Source: Lepus europaeus
Lineage: Eukaryota; Chordata; Mammalia; Lagomorpha; Leporidae
DNA length: 64,000 nucleotides
Direction of reading: 5' to 3'
NCBI RefSeq assembly: GCF_033115175.1
Contig: NC_084835.1
Span: forward strand, 29,221,858 to 29,285,857
The position numbers were made by a program, and so were the translations under genes. The notes under the pieces are model-generated. The model was not told where the DNA came from and searched no databases. It saw only the letters and a program-made list of their open reading frames with translations. Position 1 is the first letter of the stretch; each line of letters starts with the position of its first letter. This document shows positions 43,581-52,965 of this stretch, piece after piece.

Positions 43581-44139
43581 TGTGCGTGCCCAGCTCTCTC
43601 GTCCCTCCCTCTCACTTGGTACTTCCATCAGAGGTGAAGAACAAGGAGTTTGAACTTGATGATTTATTGCCAAGGCTCCATCCCCTTGGGGTCTGAAATG
43701 CAGTTCAAGTCCATAACCATTTCCTCCTAGGAGGTGGAGATGCGTGCAGGGGCACTTTCTTCGTGGGAGAAGAGCTGGAGTCCTGTTTTTCTCACTCAGC
43801 CCGGAGAGCCTGGGATGCTTCCCAGCATCTGTGAGCCTCCATCGGCTGCAAACTGAGAACACTAGCAGTGCAGCTCGCTGCGGGCTGTGGCGAGACCACG
43901 GGGGAGGCCTGGAAGGGGTTTATTACTGCGCCTGGCACACAGTGACTGCCGCTGCTGCTGCCGCCGCTTGGCTGAGGCCCGGGACAGGTGCCCCCTTGCC
44001 CCAGTCCACCAAGGCTGCCTCTCCCCGGCTGAGGAAGCCCCCCCGGCTCCAGGCACCATGTCCATCAGCCAGGCCCAGCGCTGATGAGCCTCGGAGAGGT
44101 GGGGTAGGGGCACAGCGGCCGAGTCTGCAGCCCGGCGAA
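43581..44139. other. Unique GC-rich sequence
   Basis: Includes GCTGCTGCTGCCGCCGC at about 43950-43970. No exon was confirmed although a 187-codon plus-strand frame overlaps. Confidence 0.4.
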
Positions 44140-44350
44140 TGTTCCTGGAGCCTTGTTTTTTGTTCTGTTGCTGGGCCATTTGTTTTTATAGCTTATCGTT
44201 GCTGCGGGGGGGCTTTGAAAGGCTGCCATTGCTCCAGTGGATGTTTCCGCTCGGCCTCCATGCAGCCACGTTTAATGAAAACCAGTTTAAGGTCTTCTTT
44301 CTCATAAAATGTCTCATTGTTGCCCCGGCAGCTCCTCTTGGGGAATAATG
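44140..44350. promoter_or_regulatory. Repeat-free block, candidate enhancer
   Basis: 'TTTTTATAGCTTATCG', 'ACGTTTAATGAAAACCAG', 'CATAAAATGTCTCATTGTTG' (CDX-like and SOX-like cores) within 210 bases. Interpretation rests on composition. Confidence 0.33.
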
Positions 44351-44575
44351 AAGATGAACGCTCCCGCCGTGGGGCAGCGCACAAAACCTCCAACCCAGGA
44401 CTGCTGCGCACAGCCTCCGGGATGCATCAGAGATGGCGGGCAGGGGCAGAAAAGAGAGCGAGGACAGCCCCTGCGGCAGAGGGGAGAAGTGGAGACCTGG
44501 ACCCCTCAGGGCTGCCCGGCCAGGGAATGCAGCTTGGCTCCCTTGTCCCCTCTCAAAGAATTTCAAGACGAAGGA

Positions 44576-44594
44576 TTTTTTTTTTTTTTTTTTT
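44576..44594. repeat. Poly-T tract
   Basis: About 18 T with no SINE body attached. Confidence 0.93.
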
Positions 44595-44609
44595 GCTGCT
44601 GAGGGAGAT

Positions 44610-44700
44610 GTTCTGTAAGTCACTTGACAAACAGCTGAGGTCCAGAGAAGTGAAGCAGCAGAATCCAGGTCACACAGCATAGCTGGGTTAGCAGGGGTAC
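44610..44700 (-). mobile_element. MIR fragment, antisense
   Basis: 'AGCTGAGGTCCAGAGAAGTG' and 'AATCCAGGTCACACAGCATA' match antisense MIR ('ctgaggcccagagaagt..caggtcacacagcta'). Confidence 0.65.
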
Positions 44701-45059
44701 AGCTGGGCAAGAGAAGCAGTTTTCCTGGGTTCCTAGTCAGAGCCCAGGCTTCGGAGGATGCCATGAGGCAGGGCCAGGGCATCTTGTTGAGGCTGTCGTG
44801 GGGATCTGGCTGGTCTGCAGCAGGGGCTGGGGAGGCAGCGGGTGGCCAGCACCACAGACAGCAGGCTTCCTCTGAACGGAAAACACCAGGACTTCAGATG
44901 CCTGTGCTTGGCTGCCGGGGCTGTAGGCCCGGGGCCCCTGCTCTGGCGGTGGGGGTGGGGTGGGCCTCTGGGCATGGTACGGAATTCTCCCGAGCCCACA
45001 GCAGGAAGGTCCTGCACAGCAAGCTTCGAGAAAGAACCCCAGTGCTCCTCTCCTGGGGA
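44701..45059. other. Unique sequence, nothing recognised
   Basis: GC-rich, with overlapping frames of about 112-118 codons; none is recognised. Confidence 0.4.
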
Positions 45060-45190
45060 CCCAGTTATTACTCTCCTTTCAGATTGCATTTGTGGCCATA
45101 AATCACGGCGGAATTGCTCTACTGATGGATTGTTGTGTTGGCCACCTCAGGAGAACGAAGGGTTAAACGCAGGGGCTGCAGCTCTCTGTA
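45060..45190. promoter_or_regulatory. Repeat-free block with two PBX-HOX-like composite sites
   Basis: CCATAAATCA at 45096-45105 reads TGATTTATGG on the minus strand, a match to the PBX-HOX composite TGATTNATGG. TGATGGAT at 45123-45130 has the form seen in the Hoxb1 autoregulatory element. The two lie 17 bases apart in an otherwise AT-mixed, repeat-free segment. Confidence 0.42.
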
Positions 45191-45399
45191 AATAGACCAG
45201 GATTTCACAGCATTTTCCTGACTTTCTGACTTCGCTCCCCACCCTTGCTCTCACTGAAGCCCTTCTCTTCTGGGCTGGAAAAGCAGGGCAGAAAAGACGT
45301 GGTCAGAGACGCCTCCCTGTGAACCTGACATTCAAGCATCGGCAAGGAGGGGGGAAGCGGGGAGTGCAGGCAGCAAGGGGGAGGGGGGCAGGCACTGAG

Positions 45400-45530
45400 C
45401 CGGAGCAGAGGCCTCCAAATCTCTTTCTACCCCAATTCGGACATTCAAACCTTGCGTATCCTTGGATAAGATGCTCAACCTCTCTGGAGTTCAGCCTTCC
45501 CGCTTCTCACCAAGCTGATCCGTTTAGATC
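45400..45530 (+). mobile_element. MIR fragment, sense
   Basis: 'TATCCTTGGATAAGATGCTC' and 'AACCTCTCTGGAGTTCAGCC' fit the MIR core, diverged. Confidence 0.5.
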
Positions 45531-46160
45531 AGGGGTCTCGGGCAGAGGACAAGGGATGGTGGCACAAGCTACCAGGTGGCCCCCACCACGGCCTTAAGCC
45601 AAGCTTATTTTTCAGAAAAGTAGATCTTCAGCAGCCATATCCTCCATTCCTCAAAGAGAAACCCAGACCCTGGATTTTTATGGGCATTACCACATTCTCA
45701 AATCTTGGCGACAAAATCAAATGTGTAAGACACCACACAGGCAGGACCAGCAACATGCACCGGCCGCTCTATAAAGGAGCCCCTGTCTGCAAACACCATG
45801 ACCTGTACTCACTAGTCACAGGCACGCGAGTGTGTGTGAAACATAGGATGGCTGTGCTGCACAAGGTAGCGGCAGCTGGAGTCCCGAATCCCCTACGCAC
45901 TCACAGTGGAGCTGGGGCTGGGGTACCTGTCCTAGGCCTCCACCAGGCGCAGCGTGAGGATGACATGGGGCCGCTTTTGCAGAAGGACTTGCTGAAGGGT
46001 AGAGCACCATGCCCTGGTTATTCTCATTATCTAAGAATTCTTCTCTCCACCGCTGGGGACCCTGGGGCCCAAGGCTGGAGCTGAGCAGCCGCCTTGGAGG
46101 CTGCTCTCCCGAAGCAAGACGCCTGAGACAATATGGAAACCAGATGCGAGCAAACTCCGC
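45531..46160. other. Unique sequence
   Basis: Contains a TATA-like CTATAAAGG at about 45769-45777 preceded by GCACCGGCCG, but no other promoter evidence. No repeats recognised. Confidence 0.4.
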
Positions 46161-46181
46161 CTTACCTTTTTTTTTTTTTTT
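46161..46181. repeat. Poly-T tract
   Basis: About 18 T, no SINE body attached. Confidence 0.92.
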
Positions 46182-46234
46182 CTCTCCCCTGTGCTTTTGT
46201 AACTTTTCAAAGCCGGTCCACATTCATGAGCTCT

Positions 46235-46420
46235 GATATCACTAAACTCAAAGCCGCCCTGCAAGGGCTGTTAGATCAGGTATTATTACATTCCAGATGG
46301 GGAAACTGAGGCTGAGAGACAAGGACGATGGGGCCAAGGTATAGAGGAAGGAGGCGGCCCGAGATGGAAGCCCCGAGAGTGCTGAGAGCGGCTGAGCCGG
46401 CTGCTCGCTGGCAGCTGCCT
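46235..46420 (-). mobile_element. MIR SINE, antisense
   Basis: 'AGCCGCCCTGCAAGGGCTG', 'GGTATTATTACATTCCAGAT', 'GGGGAAACTGAGGCTGAGAG' and 'GGCCAAGGTATAGAGG' are clear antisense MIR core. Confidence 0.8.
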
Positions 46421-46589
46421 GCTTGCAACAAAACCCCTTTCTGCACACAGCCTTCGTGCCCAGGGCCTTGTGCTTCCCAGGCTCGGAGGCAGAGGAGCAA
46501 TCTTGCTCAAGACTACTTCTGGTGGCAGTAGCAGTAAGGGCAAAAGCAGTCGCTGCTCCTAGCACCCGCTCCCCTTTCCTGCGGCTTTT

Positions 46590-47035
46590 TCCTGCCCATC
46601 TTGGTCTGTGTCATGTGACTTCCAACTTTTCTGCACTGTGGGCCTGGCCCCCTGTACCTCTGACCCCTGCAGCCTTCCTTGGCTCCAGGCTTTCTTACGG
46701 TAACACCTGCCTTAGTCTCTTCCTCTCCCTCTCCCTCTCTTTCTCTTCATTCTTACTCATTTCTCCTTGGCTGAAGCATCTCTGCCTCCAGGAAGCCCGC
46801 CCTGAAGCCCCCACTCCTGGCCATATCCACCTCCCACAGAATCGGGTCCCCCCTTCAGAGCCCTTATCCCATTTTGTGAGCCATGTTCAGGCGTGGGATG
46901 GCCTTGTTTAGCCCCATCTCATCTGCTGTTCCAGAGCAGGGGCTCCTCTCTTCATATTTGTCATCACCAACCCAGCACCAGGGGCGGATCGTGGTAAATA
47001 TTTGTTGAATCAAAGCATAAATAAATATGTCACTT
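46590..47035 (+). mobile_element. L2 LINE 3' end, sense
   Basis: 'GGTCTGTGTCATGTGACTTC' leads eventually to 'CCAGAGCAGGGGCTCCTCTC', 'CCAACCCAGCACCAGGGGC' and 'GGTAAATATTTGTTGAATCA', the diagnostic L2 3' terminus. Confidence 0.7.
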
Positions 47036-47194
47036 CAGCTACACCCACGGCCTTAGGTACCTCTTGCCAAGCCTTATGAGACAGATGCCATGAAGCATCC
47101 CTTGCAGCATTAGGGAAGGGAGGCCACACAGACACACAGCAAGAGCTGGGGGCTGACTGGGCCATAGGTCTGCCTCACTTTTAAATTTTGAAGC

Positions 47195-47640
47195 ATACAC
47201 AAACATATTAGAGTTCTCCAGAAAAAGAGAACAGGATGTGTGTGTTTGTGTGTCTGTCTGTCTATCTATCTATTTATCTATCTACCTATCTTCCTATCTG
47301 TCTACTGAGAAGGATTTTAACTAATCTGCTTTTGTGATTTGGAGCTGAGTCCAAAACCTGGTAGGGTAGGGAAAAACCTGGAAACTCTGGGAAGAATTCA
47401 GACCCCAAAGCGGTCAGCTGGCAGCACTCACTCTTGTTTGCAGAGAGACCCATCATGCTCCACTCTCACTTCACCTTACTGAATGAAGCCCACTCACTAC
47501 AGGGGATAATTCGCGATACTCAAAGCCTGCTGATTCCAACGTGACCTCATCCAAAAAACAAAACAAACAATCAAAATCTTCTCCAAGACCCTAGAACAAC
47601 ATCCAAACAAACACCTGAGCACAGTGGCCCGGCCAGGTTG
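47195..47640. mobile_element. Ancient interspersed repeat with internal (TG)/(TCTA) microsatellite
   Basis: Starts 'TATTAGAGTTCTCCAGAAAA' followed by a TGTG/TCTATCTA microsatellite (about 47237-47305), then 'CCAAAACCTGGTAGGGTAGG', 'AGCTGGCAGCACTCACTCTT', 'TGAAGCCCACTCACTACAGG', 'ACTCAAAGCCTGCTGATTCC' and 'GGCCCGGCCAGGTTGACGC'. This is a well-known mammalian repeat with '..ttctccagagaaacagaacc..' at one end; I do not commit to its class. Confidence 0.72.
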
Positions 47641-47810
47641 ACGCAAAAGATGAAGCAGCATGATCTCAAACCGTCACTCAGATTCAACAGCGTGGAGAAG
47701 TTGCTGTGTTTGCTCTGTTGGCCCCCTTGGCTTCACCCCTTTCTATTTTTCTGTTGGTGAAAGGTTTGGAAACCTGTCCCAGGGCCCATGTTTTCACAGA
47801 CAACATACTT
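47641..47810. other. Unique sequence, nothing recognised
   Basis: Short single-copy interval between two repeats. Confidence 0.35.
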
Positions 47811-48162
47811 TCCTTTTTTTTTTTTTTTTTAAGATTATTATTTATTTGAAAGGCAGAGTTACAGAGAAAGGTAGAGACAGAGAAAGAGAGAGAGAGATCT
47901 TCCATCCACTGGTTCACCCCTCAAATGGCCACAATGATCGGGGCTGGGCCAGGCCCAAGCTAGGAGCCAGGAGTCTCTCCCGGGTCTCCCACATGGGTGG
48001 CAGGGGTCCAAGTACTTGGGCCATCCTCCGCTGCTTCCCCAGGCGTATTAGCAGGGAGCTGGATCAGAAGTGCAGCAGCCAGGGCTTGAACCAGCACCTG
48101 TATGGGATGCCGGTGCTGCAGACCGGGGCTTTTTTAACCTGCTGTGCCACAGCACCGGCTCT
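47811..48162 (-). mobile_element. CSINE, antisense
   Basis: A T-rich tail (about 18 T), 'AAGATTATTATTTATTTG', 'GAAAGGCAGAGTTACAGAG', (GA)n, 'GGTTCACCCCTCAAATGGC', 'CTTGAACCAGCACCTGTATG' and 'GCTGTGCCACAGCACCGGC'. Nearly complete and fairly young. Confidence 0.95.
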
Positions 48163-48539
48163 AGCTCAACTTACTTTCTAAAACAGGCTAGGCAACCACG
48201 GTGCGTGCTCAGAGAACCCTGCACTCTGTGAAACACAGCCTCGGAGAATGCACAGGCTTGGGGCCCAGTCTGCACTGCAAGAAGAGGAGGTCCCAAGGGC
48301 TCAGGGAGAAGAGTCTCTTGTTTTCTGGTGGGTCTGCAGCTCACTCAACTCTGGCCCTAGGGGCGGGGGTGGGGAGGGGTTGGTGGAGTGGGCAGGTAGC
48401 AAGCCTCGCACCTTTCACTCCTGCAAAGCAGTCTGTTTTCATTTTCCTGTTGCGCCTGCCTGCTCCCCATCGCTTTATGGCTTTCACCCCCCTCCTTCCC
48501 CCCGTCATTCTTCTTCTCTGGCTTTGAGGGGTCTGGGCT
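48163..48539. other. Unique sequence
   Basis: GC-rich with a (GGGGT)-like piece near 48360-48385. No repeat family. Confidence 0.4.
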
Positions 48540-49110
48540 TTTGCACACCAGAGAAAGGGACTTATTTAATCTGTTGCATTTACAAGCTGCGTAAACAAGG
48601 AATGGTGAGTGAATCATGGAAAAAACGCACTTTATGTGAAAAAGTTCATTCTATGACTTTGTTCTATTAAAACTGCCTGGTCGAACCCACCCTGCTCAGT
48701 GGATTAAAACAAACGAGGAAAGCACGGAGTTCTGAAAACACCCCGTCGGCTTGAGAGACTGGGCTATCCCACAATTCCACATCAGATCATTTCTGCTTGC
48801 TTCAGAACAAGGAATGGAACGTCCCTCCAGGGAGGAGACGGGATTCATCTTATGTCACTTGCTAACAGCGTCCGCTTTATAAAATATCGATATCCTTTTT
48901 AATAGCCCAAATGGGTTTAAGACCTTGGGTTAAACACTGGCCAGCTGAATTAATTCTTTTTCTTGAGTGGTTGGATAATTTGTCATCATTCTTCTACTTC
49001 AGCGTCATTTTGTTTGGCTTCTGTAACTTAATAATTTTGTGTTGTTATTACTGTGGAGCTTCCAGATTTTTCTATTTTTCTTGTGATGATAACAACAGCG
49101 AGTTATTAAA
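48540..49110. promoter_or_regulatory. Repeat-free AT-rich block, candidate conserved enhancer
   Basis: Forkhead-type GTAAACAA at 48591-48598, GATTAAAACAAAC near 48705, a palindrome GAATTAATTC at 48947-48956 and 'ACTTAATAATTTTGTGTTG' near 49030 cluster over 570 bases with no transposons. Confidence 0.42.
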
Positions 49111-49111
49111 A

Positions 49112-49262
49112 TGCACTGACACCGAGCTGAACGCCCTACATTAATAATTTTGCTTAATCCCCACACAAGCCCCAGGAGGACTGTGAGGCTTGGCGGGGTT
49201 AAGTAACTGGCCGCAGGCCCCGGCTGGGAATGGCAGCGCCGAGACGTGGCCCTCACCGCCAA
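49112..49262 (-). mobile_element. MIR fragment, antisense
   Basis: 'TTGCTTAATCCCCACACAAG', 'CCCCAGGAGGACTGTGAGGC' and 'GGGGTTAAGTAACTGGCCGC' fit the antisense MIR. Confidence 0.7.
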
Positions 49263-50070
49263 ACCTGAGCAGCATTCGGAGCCTGATGTTCCCCGTAAAG
49301 AAAGGGGACCAGAGCCTGATGCCTGTGTTGATGGTACTGGACTGTGTCTTTGGTAGGTAGGAAGTTGGGTGGCAGATAGTTTGTTTGTTAAACTCTATTA
49401 AAGTTGTCCAACGCTCCAGGAGGAATCCTGCACCAGGCTTACGTGGGGAAGACTGAGCGGCAGAGCCAAAGGGCATCTCAGAGGGAACAAGGCAAACCTG
49501 TTGCATACACAGAGGTCAGGAGCAGGGGTGCAGGTGGCGGAAGACCTGGACAGTCTCACTGTCCATGGAGGCAAGCTCCTCCCTGCCCTAGGCCGCAGCC
49601 GTCCCGTCTGTAAAATGCCACTGATACACAGCAACAGCTTTTCAGGTTCCTCTTGGCTGTCAACTTCCACGGCCTACTTACATGTTCATGAAAAACACCC
49701 TCCGAGGTGAAGGATGGCTCCTTTGCCAACCAAATATCCGAAGAGTGGCGTCTTTAGGAGATGGCATGACAGCCCTTCCAGGTAGAAAGGACGCTCAGGT
49801 CTTTTCACTCCTTCTGTCTCTCTGCTTTCGGGACAGGGGTGCAGAGAAGACTCAAAGGAGTCCCAGCCAGGCCGAGGCTGGCCTCTTCGGAAAGGTGACA
49901 AGAGACGTGGGCTTGTTCTAGGGAGACACCGAATGGGTCTAGAGGGTCTCTGACGGCGGTGCCTCGCCCCCTCCTCTCCTACTCAGGGAAGGGCTGTCTC
50001 AGAGTGGTCGTTTGCAGAATGCACAGTTGTGATTCTTTGCTGCTGCTTCCCAGGGGGTTATGTACCACCA
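49263..50070. other. Unique sequence; short MIR-like piece
   Basis: 'GTCCCGTCTGTAAAATGCCA' near 49600 resembles a MIR core. Otherwise nothing recognised. Confidence 0.38.
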
Positions 50071-50090
50071 CCACCCCCCCCCCCCCACGC
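50071..50090. repeat. C-rich tract with CCA units
   Basis: Four CCA-type units followed by about 12 C. Confidence 0.9.
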
Positions 50091-50329
50091 TGCAGGCTGC
50101 CCTGGTTTTAAACCAAGAGCTGGTGCCGAGCCTGGGGCACTGCCAGCCCCACCTCAGGGAGGCGGGCTTCTTGAACCTGGCAGGCCGCTCTCTGCTCAGA
50201 CCCCAAGACAGGTTGCAGCTGCTCTGCCTCCCAGGCCTTCGGCTCACCCGCCGCCTCTGCAAAGGCAGGAGGGGAGCCTTGGGCTGTGGCCCGAGCCGGC
50301 CTGGAGCCCTGGCTCCCGGTCAGCAGCGT
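50091..50329. other. GC-rich unique sequence
   Basis: Moderate CpG density (for example CCCGCCGCC, CCCGAGCCGG) in part of it. No repeats; open frames not recognised. Confidence 0.35.
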
Positions 50330-50700
50330 CAGCCGAGACTCTGCGATCCCATTTCCCACCACCACACCCAGCCACCTTGGGGAAGTCAGCACCGGGCGCC
50401 ATGGCCAAAAAAACAAAATGCAGGCACAAATAGCAGCAGTAATCCTAATAATCTGAGACCTGCCGCCCTTGCTCGCAGGACCAGAGAGGGCATTTGTTTC
50501 TAATTAAACCCCCAAACCCTAAACCTTTCAACTCTGCATCCACAACTACTGTAAATGTTTATGAAAAACGGGAAATTCTCGTTTAATTCAAACCATGCCA
50601 GAAATGCGTTTTTGTTGTCTCGACCGGTGGAGAAACCCTATCGGCCGCAGCTTGCACACATCTGAGATTTCCGCCGAGAAAGGCAGCAGGCCCGTGAGTG
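50330..50700. promoter_or_regulatory. Repeat-free block with paired bicoid-type and homeodomain sites, candidate enhancer
   Basis: TAATCC at 50440-50445 and TAATCT at 50449-50454 are OTX/PITX-type cores nine bases apart. TAATTA lies at 50501-50506, a forkhead-like TGTAAATGTTTATG near 50550, TTTAATTCAAA near 50582 and ACCGGTGG near 50623. CpGs (GACCGGTGG, ATCGGCCGC) are retained. The sequence is free of transposons. Confidence 0.44.
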
Positions 50701-51801
50701 AGGCCGAGGCCTGGGCCAGACCTGGGTGAGGAAACAGCAGCTCCTCATCTCGGCTGGCTCTCAAACAGAAAGCTCGGCCCAAGCCCGGAGCTGCTTCCAG
50801 AGAGAGGAAGGGGCGCCAAGCGGTGTTGCTATTCTAGGGGAAGCATGCGCAGCTCAGTGGTGGGTGCCACTGCCCAGCAAGATGGCAAGGAACGGAGTCA
50901 TGGCCTCGGACCTCCCCCCTCCACCATCCAGGGCCAACCTCTACCCACATGCGGGACCTGAGCCAGGCGTTCCGAGTCATTGGGACAGAGAGGTGAGATG
51001 AAGCCCCGAGTGCCGCAGTGGGTGAACCCAGCACCGTCCCTGCCACCATGGAGCTGCTGCACCAGGCAGAGCGGGCTCTCTGGGCAGCCCTTTCCATGCC
51101 CTTATCAGCAAACCCCCTTAAAGCTGCTGAAGTCACTCACTAGTGGGCCCGCAAGCCAGGCACTGAGCACAGGTCTCAGCCAGAGAGCTTTCTTTAATTC
51201 CAGCATGACCGTGTCCCAAATCACACAAGACCCAGAGACCATCAGGCTGCTAACAACATGGGGCTGTGGAAATTTCTAGAACAGAAGGAGCCTCTGCCTT
51301 CTTCATCAGAGGATGAACGTCCTCCCTTGGGGACGAGCATTTCATTCTGGCTGAGAGGGTCAGAGCAGGAAGGAGCCTTGGAGACATGTTTGACTGCAGC
51401 TCCTAACTTCAGCCAGCCTAAAAAATGGGGGGATTTCCTCTGTAGGTCTTTGGGGAGGAGGGTTAGGCCCTAAAATCTGGGCGTGAATCATCCTTGCTCT
51501 TTCTCCCTGGATAGGCCCACTCTAACAACATCAACAGTGAGCTTTCAAAAGCAAGAAGCGAGCTGACCTCTCAGTGCCCAAATGGGAGAAGTCCCATTGG
51601 TGCCTGCTAGGCGGGGTGCAGGGGAGGAAGTTCAGACCCACTCCCACCTCCTGTACTGCCTGTGTGCTAGCCGTTCCCCCAGCTATGGGCAGAAAGCATG
51701 TGACTTAGCGTGGCCAATCACGAAACCATACTCTTGGGCCTGCAGTGGCTCCATGAGCCCCAGTGAGCTCCGAGTGCGGTGGTATGACTGGAAGACAGGC
51801 A
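50701..51801. other. Unique sequence, nothing firmly recognised
   Basis: A short segment at 51125-51180 ('AGTCACTCACTAGTGGGCCC...') could be diverged antisense MIR. No exon recognised. Confidence 0.4.
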
Positions 51802-52110
51802 CCTGCTGGTGTTGGGGTACAGCGAGCTAAGCTGCTGCTTACAATGCCAGCATCACAGATGGGAGCACTAATTGGTGTCCCAGCTGCTCCGCTTCTGATC
51901 TAGCTCCCTGCTAATGCACCTGGGAAGGCAGCAGCAGATGACCCAAGTCCTTGGGCTCTTGCCACCCACGTGGGTGACCCAGATGAAGCTCTTTGGTCTG
52001 GCCCAGCCCTCGCTGTTGCAGCCATCTGGGGAGTGAACCAGTGAATGGAAGATCTCTGTCACTCTCCTTTTCAAATAAAGAAATAAATGTTTTGTTTTTA
52101 AAAAAGGATA
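51802..52110 (+). mobile_element. CSINE, sense
   Basis: 'GGTGTTGGGGTACAGCGAGC', 'CTCCGCTTCTGATCTAGC', 'CACCCACGTGGGTGACCC', 'GGGGAGTGAACCAGTGAATG', 'CTTTTCAAATAAAGAAATAA' and an A-rich tail. Confidence 0.93.
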
Positions 52111-52679
52111 AAAAAGTTCTGCTGACACAGGAGGAGCCAGAGCCTCCTTCTGGCTAAAGCCAGGAGGATTCCTGGAGATGTCAGGGCAGCACCACCAGGA
52201 AGAGCTGGAATCTGACAAACGCCATTGGGGACGGGAAGTGGGGGGCGACACCTTCGCTGGGGAGGACAGTGTCAGCAACAGTGCGTGAGACAGACAAACA
52301 CCAGGGCAGACAAGCGGTAGCAGCGGGAATTCTGTGAGTCTCGGCCTCGGGCCCCCTCCCTCTCAGTGGGCCTCCAATGTGCTCACTGCCATCCTGCAGC
52401 CATTCTTCTAGTTTAAGTTCTGCCTTCTTGGGCTGTGGAGGGCAAAGATTTTCACAAGAGATCTCAGCCCGCACAGGATTCCAGCTATGGCTTCTCCTGG
52501 TTGCCACTGGGGAATCCTTCTTGTATGAAGCTTGGCTACCACACAGCGTTCAGCAGTTCACCTGGCACTTTCCATCAAGTCGTGCCATGGGAACAGGAAA
52601 ACCACCTGAGAGAACACCGGGAGGGGCCTTGGCATGATCTCGGCCCCTCCCAACCTCTTCTCAAGGTGTGACCCCTTCT
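52111..52679. other. Unique sequence, nothing recognised
   Basis: Single-copy sequence; 108-codon minus-strand frame without recognisable features. Confidence 0.4.
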
Positions 52680-52835
52680 GCCTTCTGCACTCTCTGGCCT
52701 CCAGGCACAGGGCCTTTGCACATGCTGTTCTTCTCTATCTGGAACACTGTCCCTTTACCTAATCCATTCCCAACATGTCTTTAAGATCACAATTCAAATT
52801 CCCACTTCATCATGGAAGCTCCCCTGGCTTCCCTG
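52680..52835 (+). mobile_element. L2 fragment, sense
   Basis: 'CACAGGGCCTTTGCACATGC', 'TGTTCTTCTCTATCTGGAAC' and 'GATCACAATTCAAATTCCCA' match L2 ('agggcctttgcacttgctgttccctctgcctggaatgc'). Confidence 0.78.
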
Positions 52836-52839
52836 GCTA

Positions 52840-52965
52840 GTACAGGGCTTAAGGTCAACAGTTTCATGGTCAATGCCAGAGTTTGCATTCTGGCTGGAGT
52901 GCTTCCTGGGTGTGTGCCTTGGTTTCCTCATCTGTAACAGGGGCGTCACAATGCAGAGGCCCCAG
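52840..52965 (+). mobile_element. MIR fragment, sense
   Basis: 'TGCCAGAGTTTGCATTCTGG', 'GCTTCCTGGGTGTGTGCCTT' and 'GGTTTCCTCATCTGTAACAG' follow the MIR order. Confidence 0.72.

Noticed and set aside
44186..44782. A 198-codon minus-strand frame
   Set aside because: It includes a poly-lysine run from a poly-T tract and an MIR relic, so it is not coding.
45769..45777. TATA-like CTATAAAGG preceded by a CpG-containing stretch
   Set aside because: No further promoter evidence or initiator seen, and such heptamers occur by chance at this scale.
50508..50526. CCCAAACCCTAAACC resembling a plant-type telomere repeat
   Set aside because: Only about two imperfect units; mammalian telomere repeats are TTAGGG, so this is chance.
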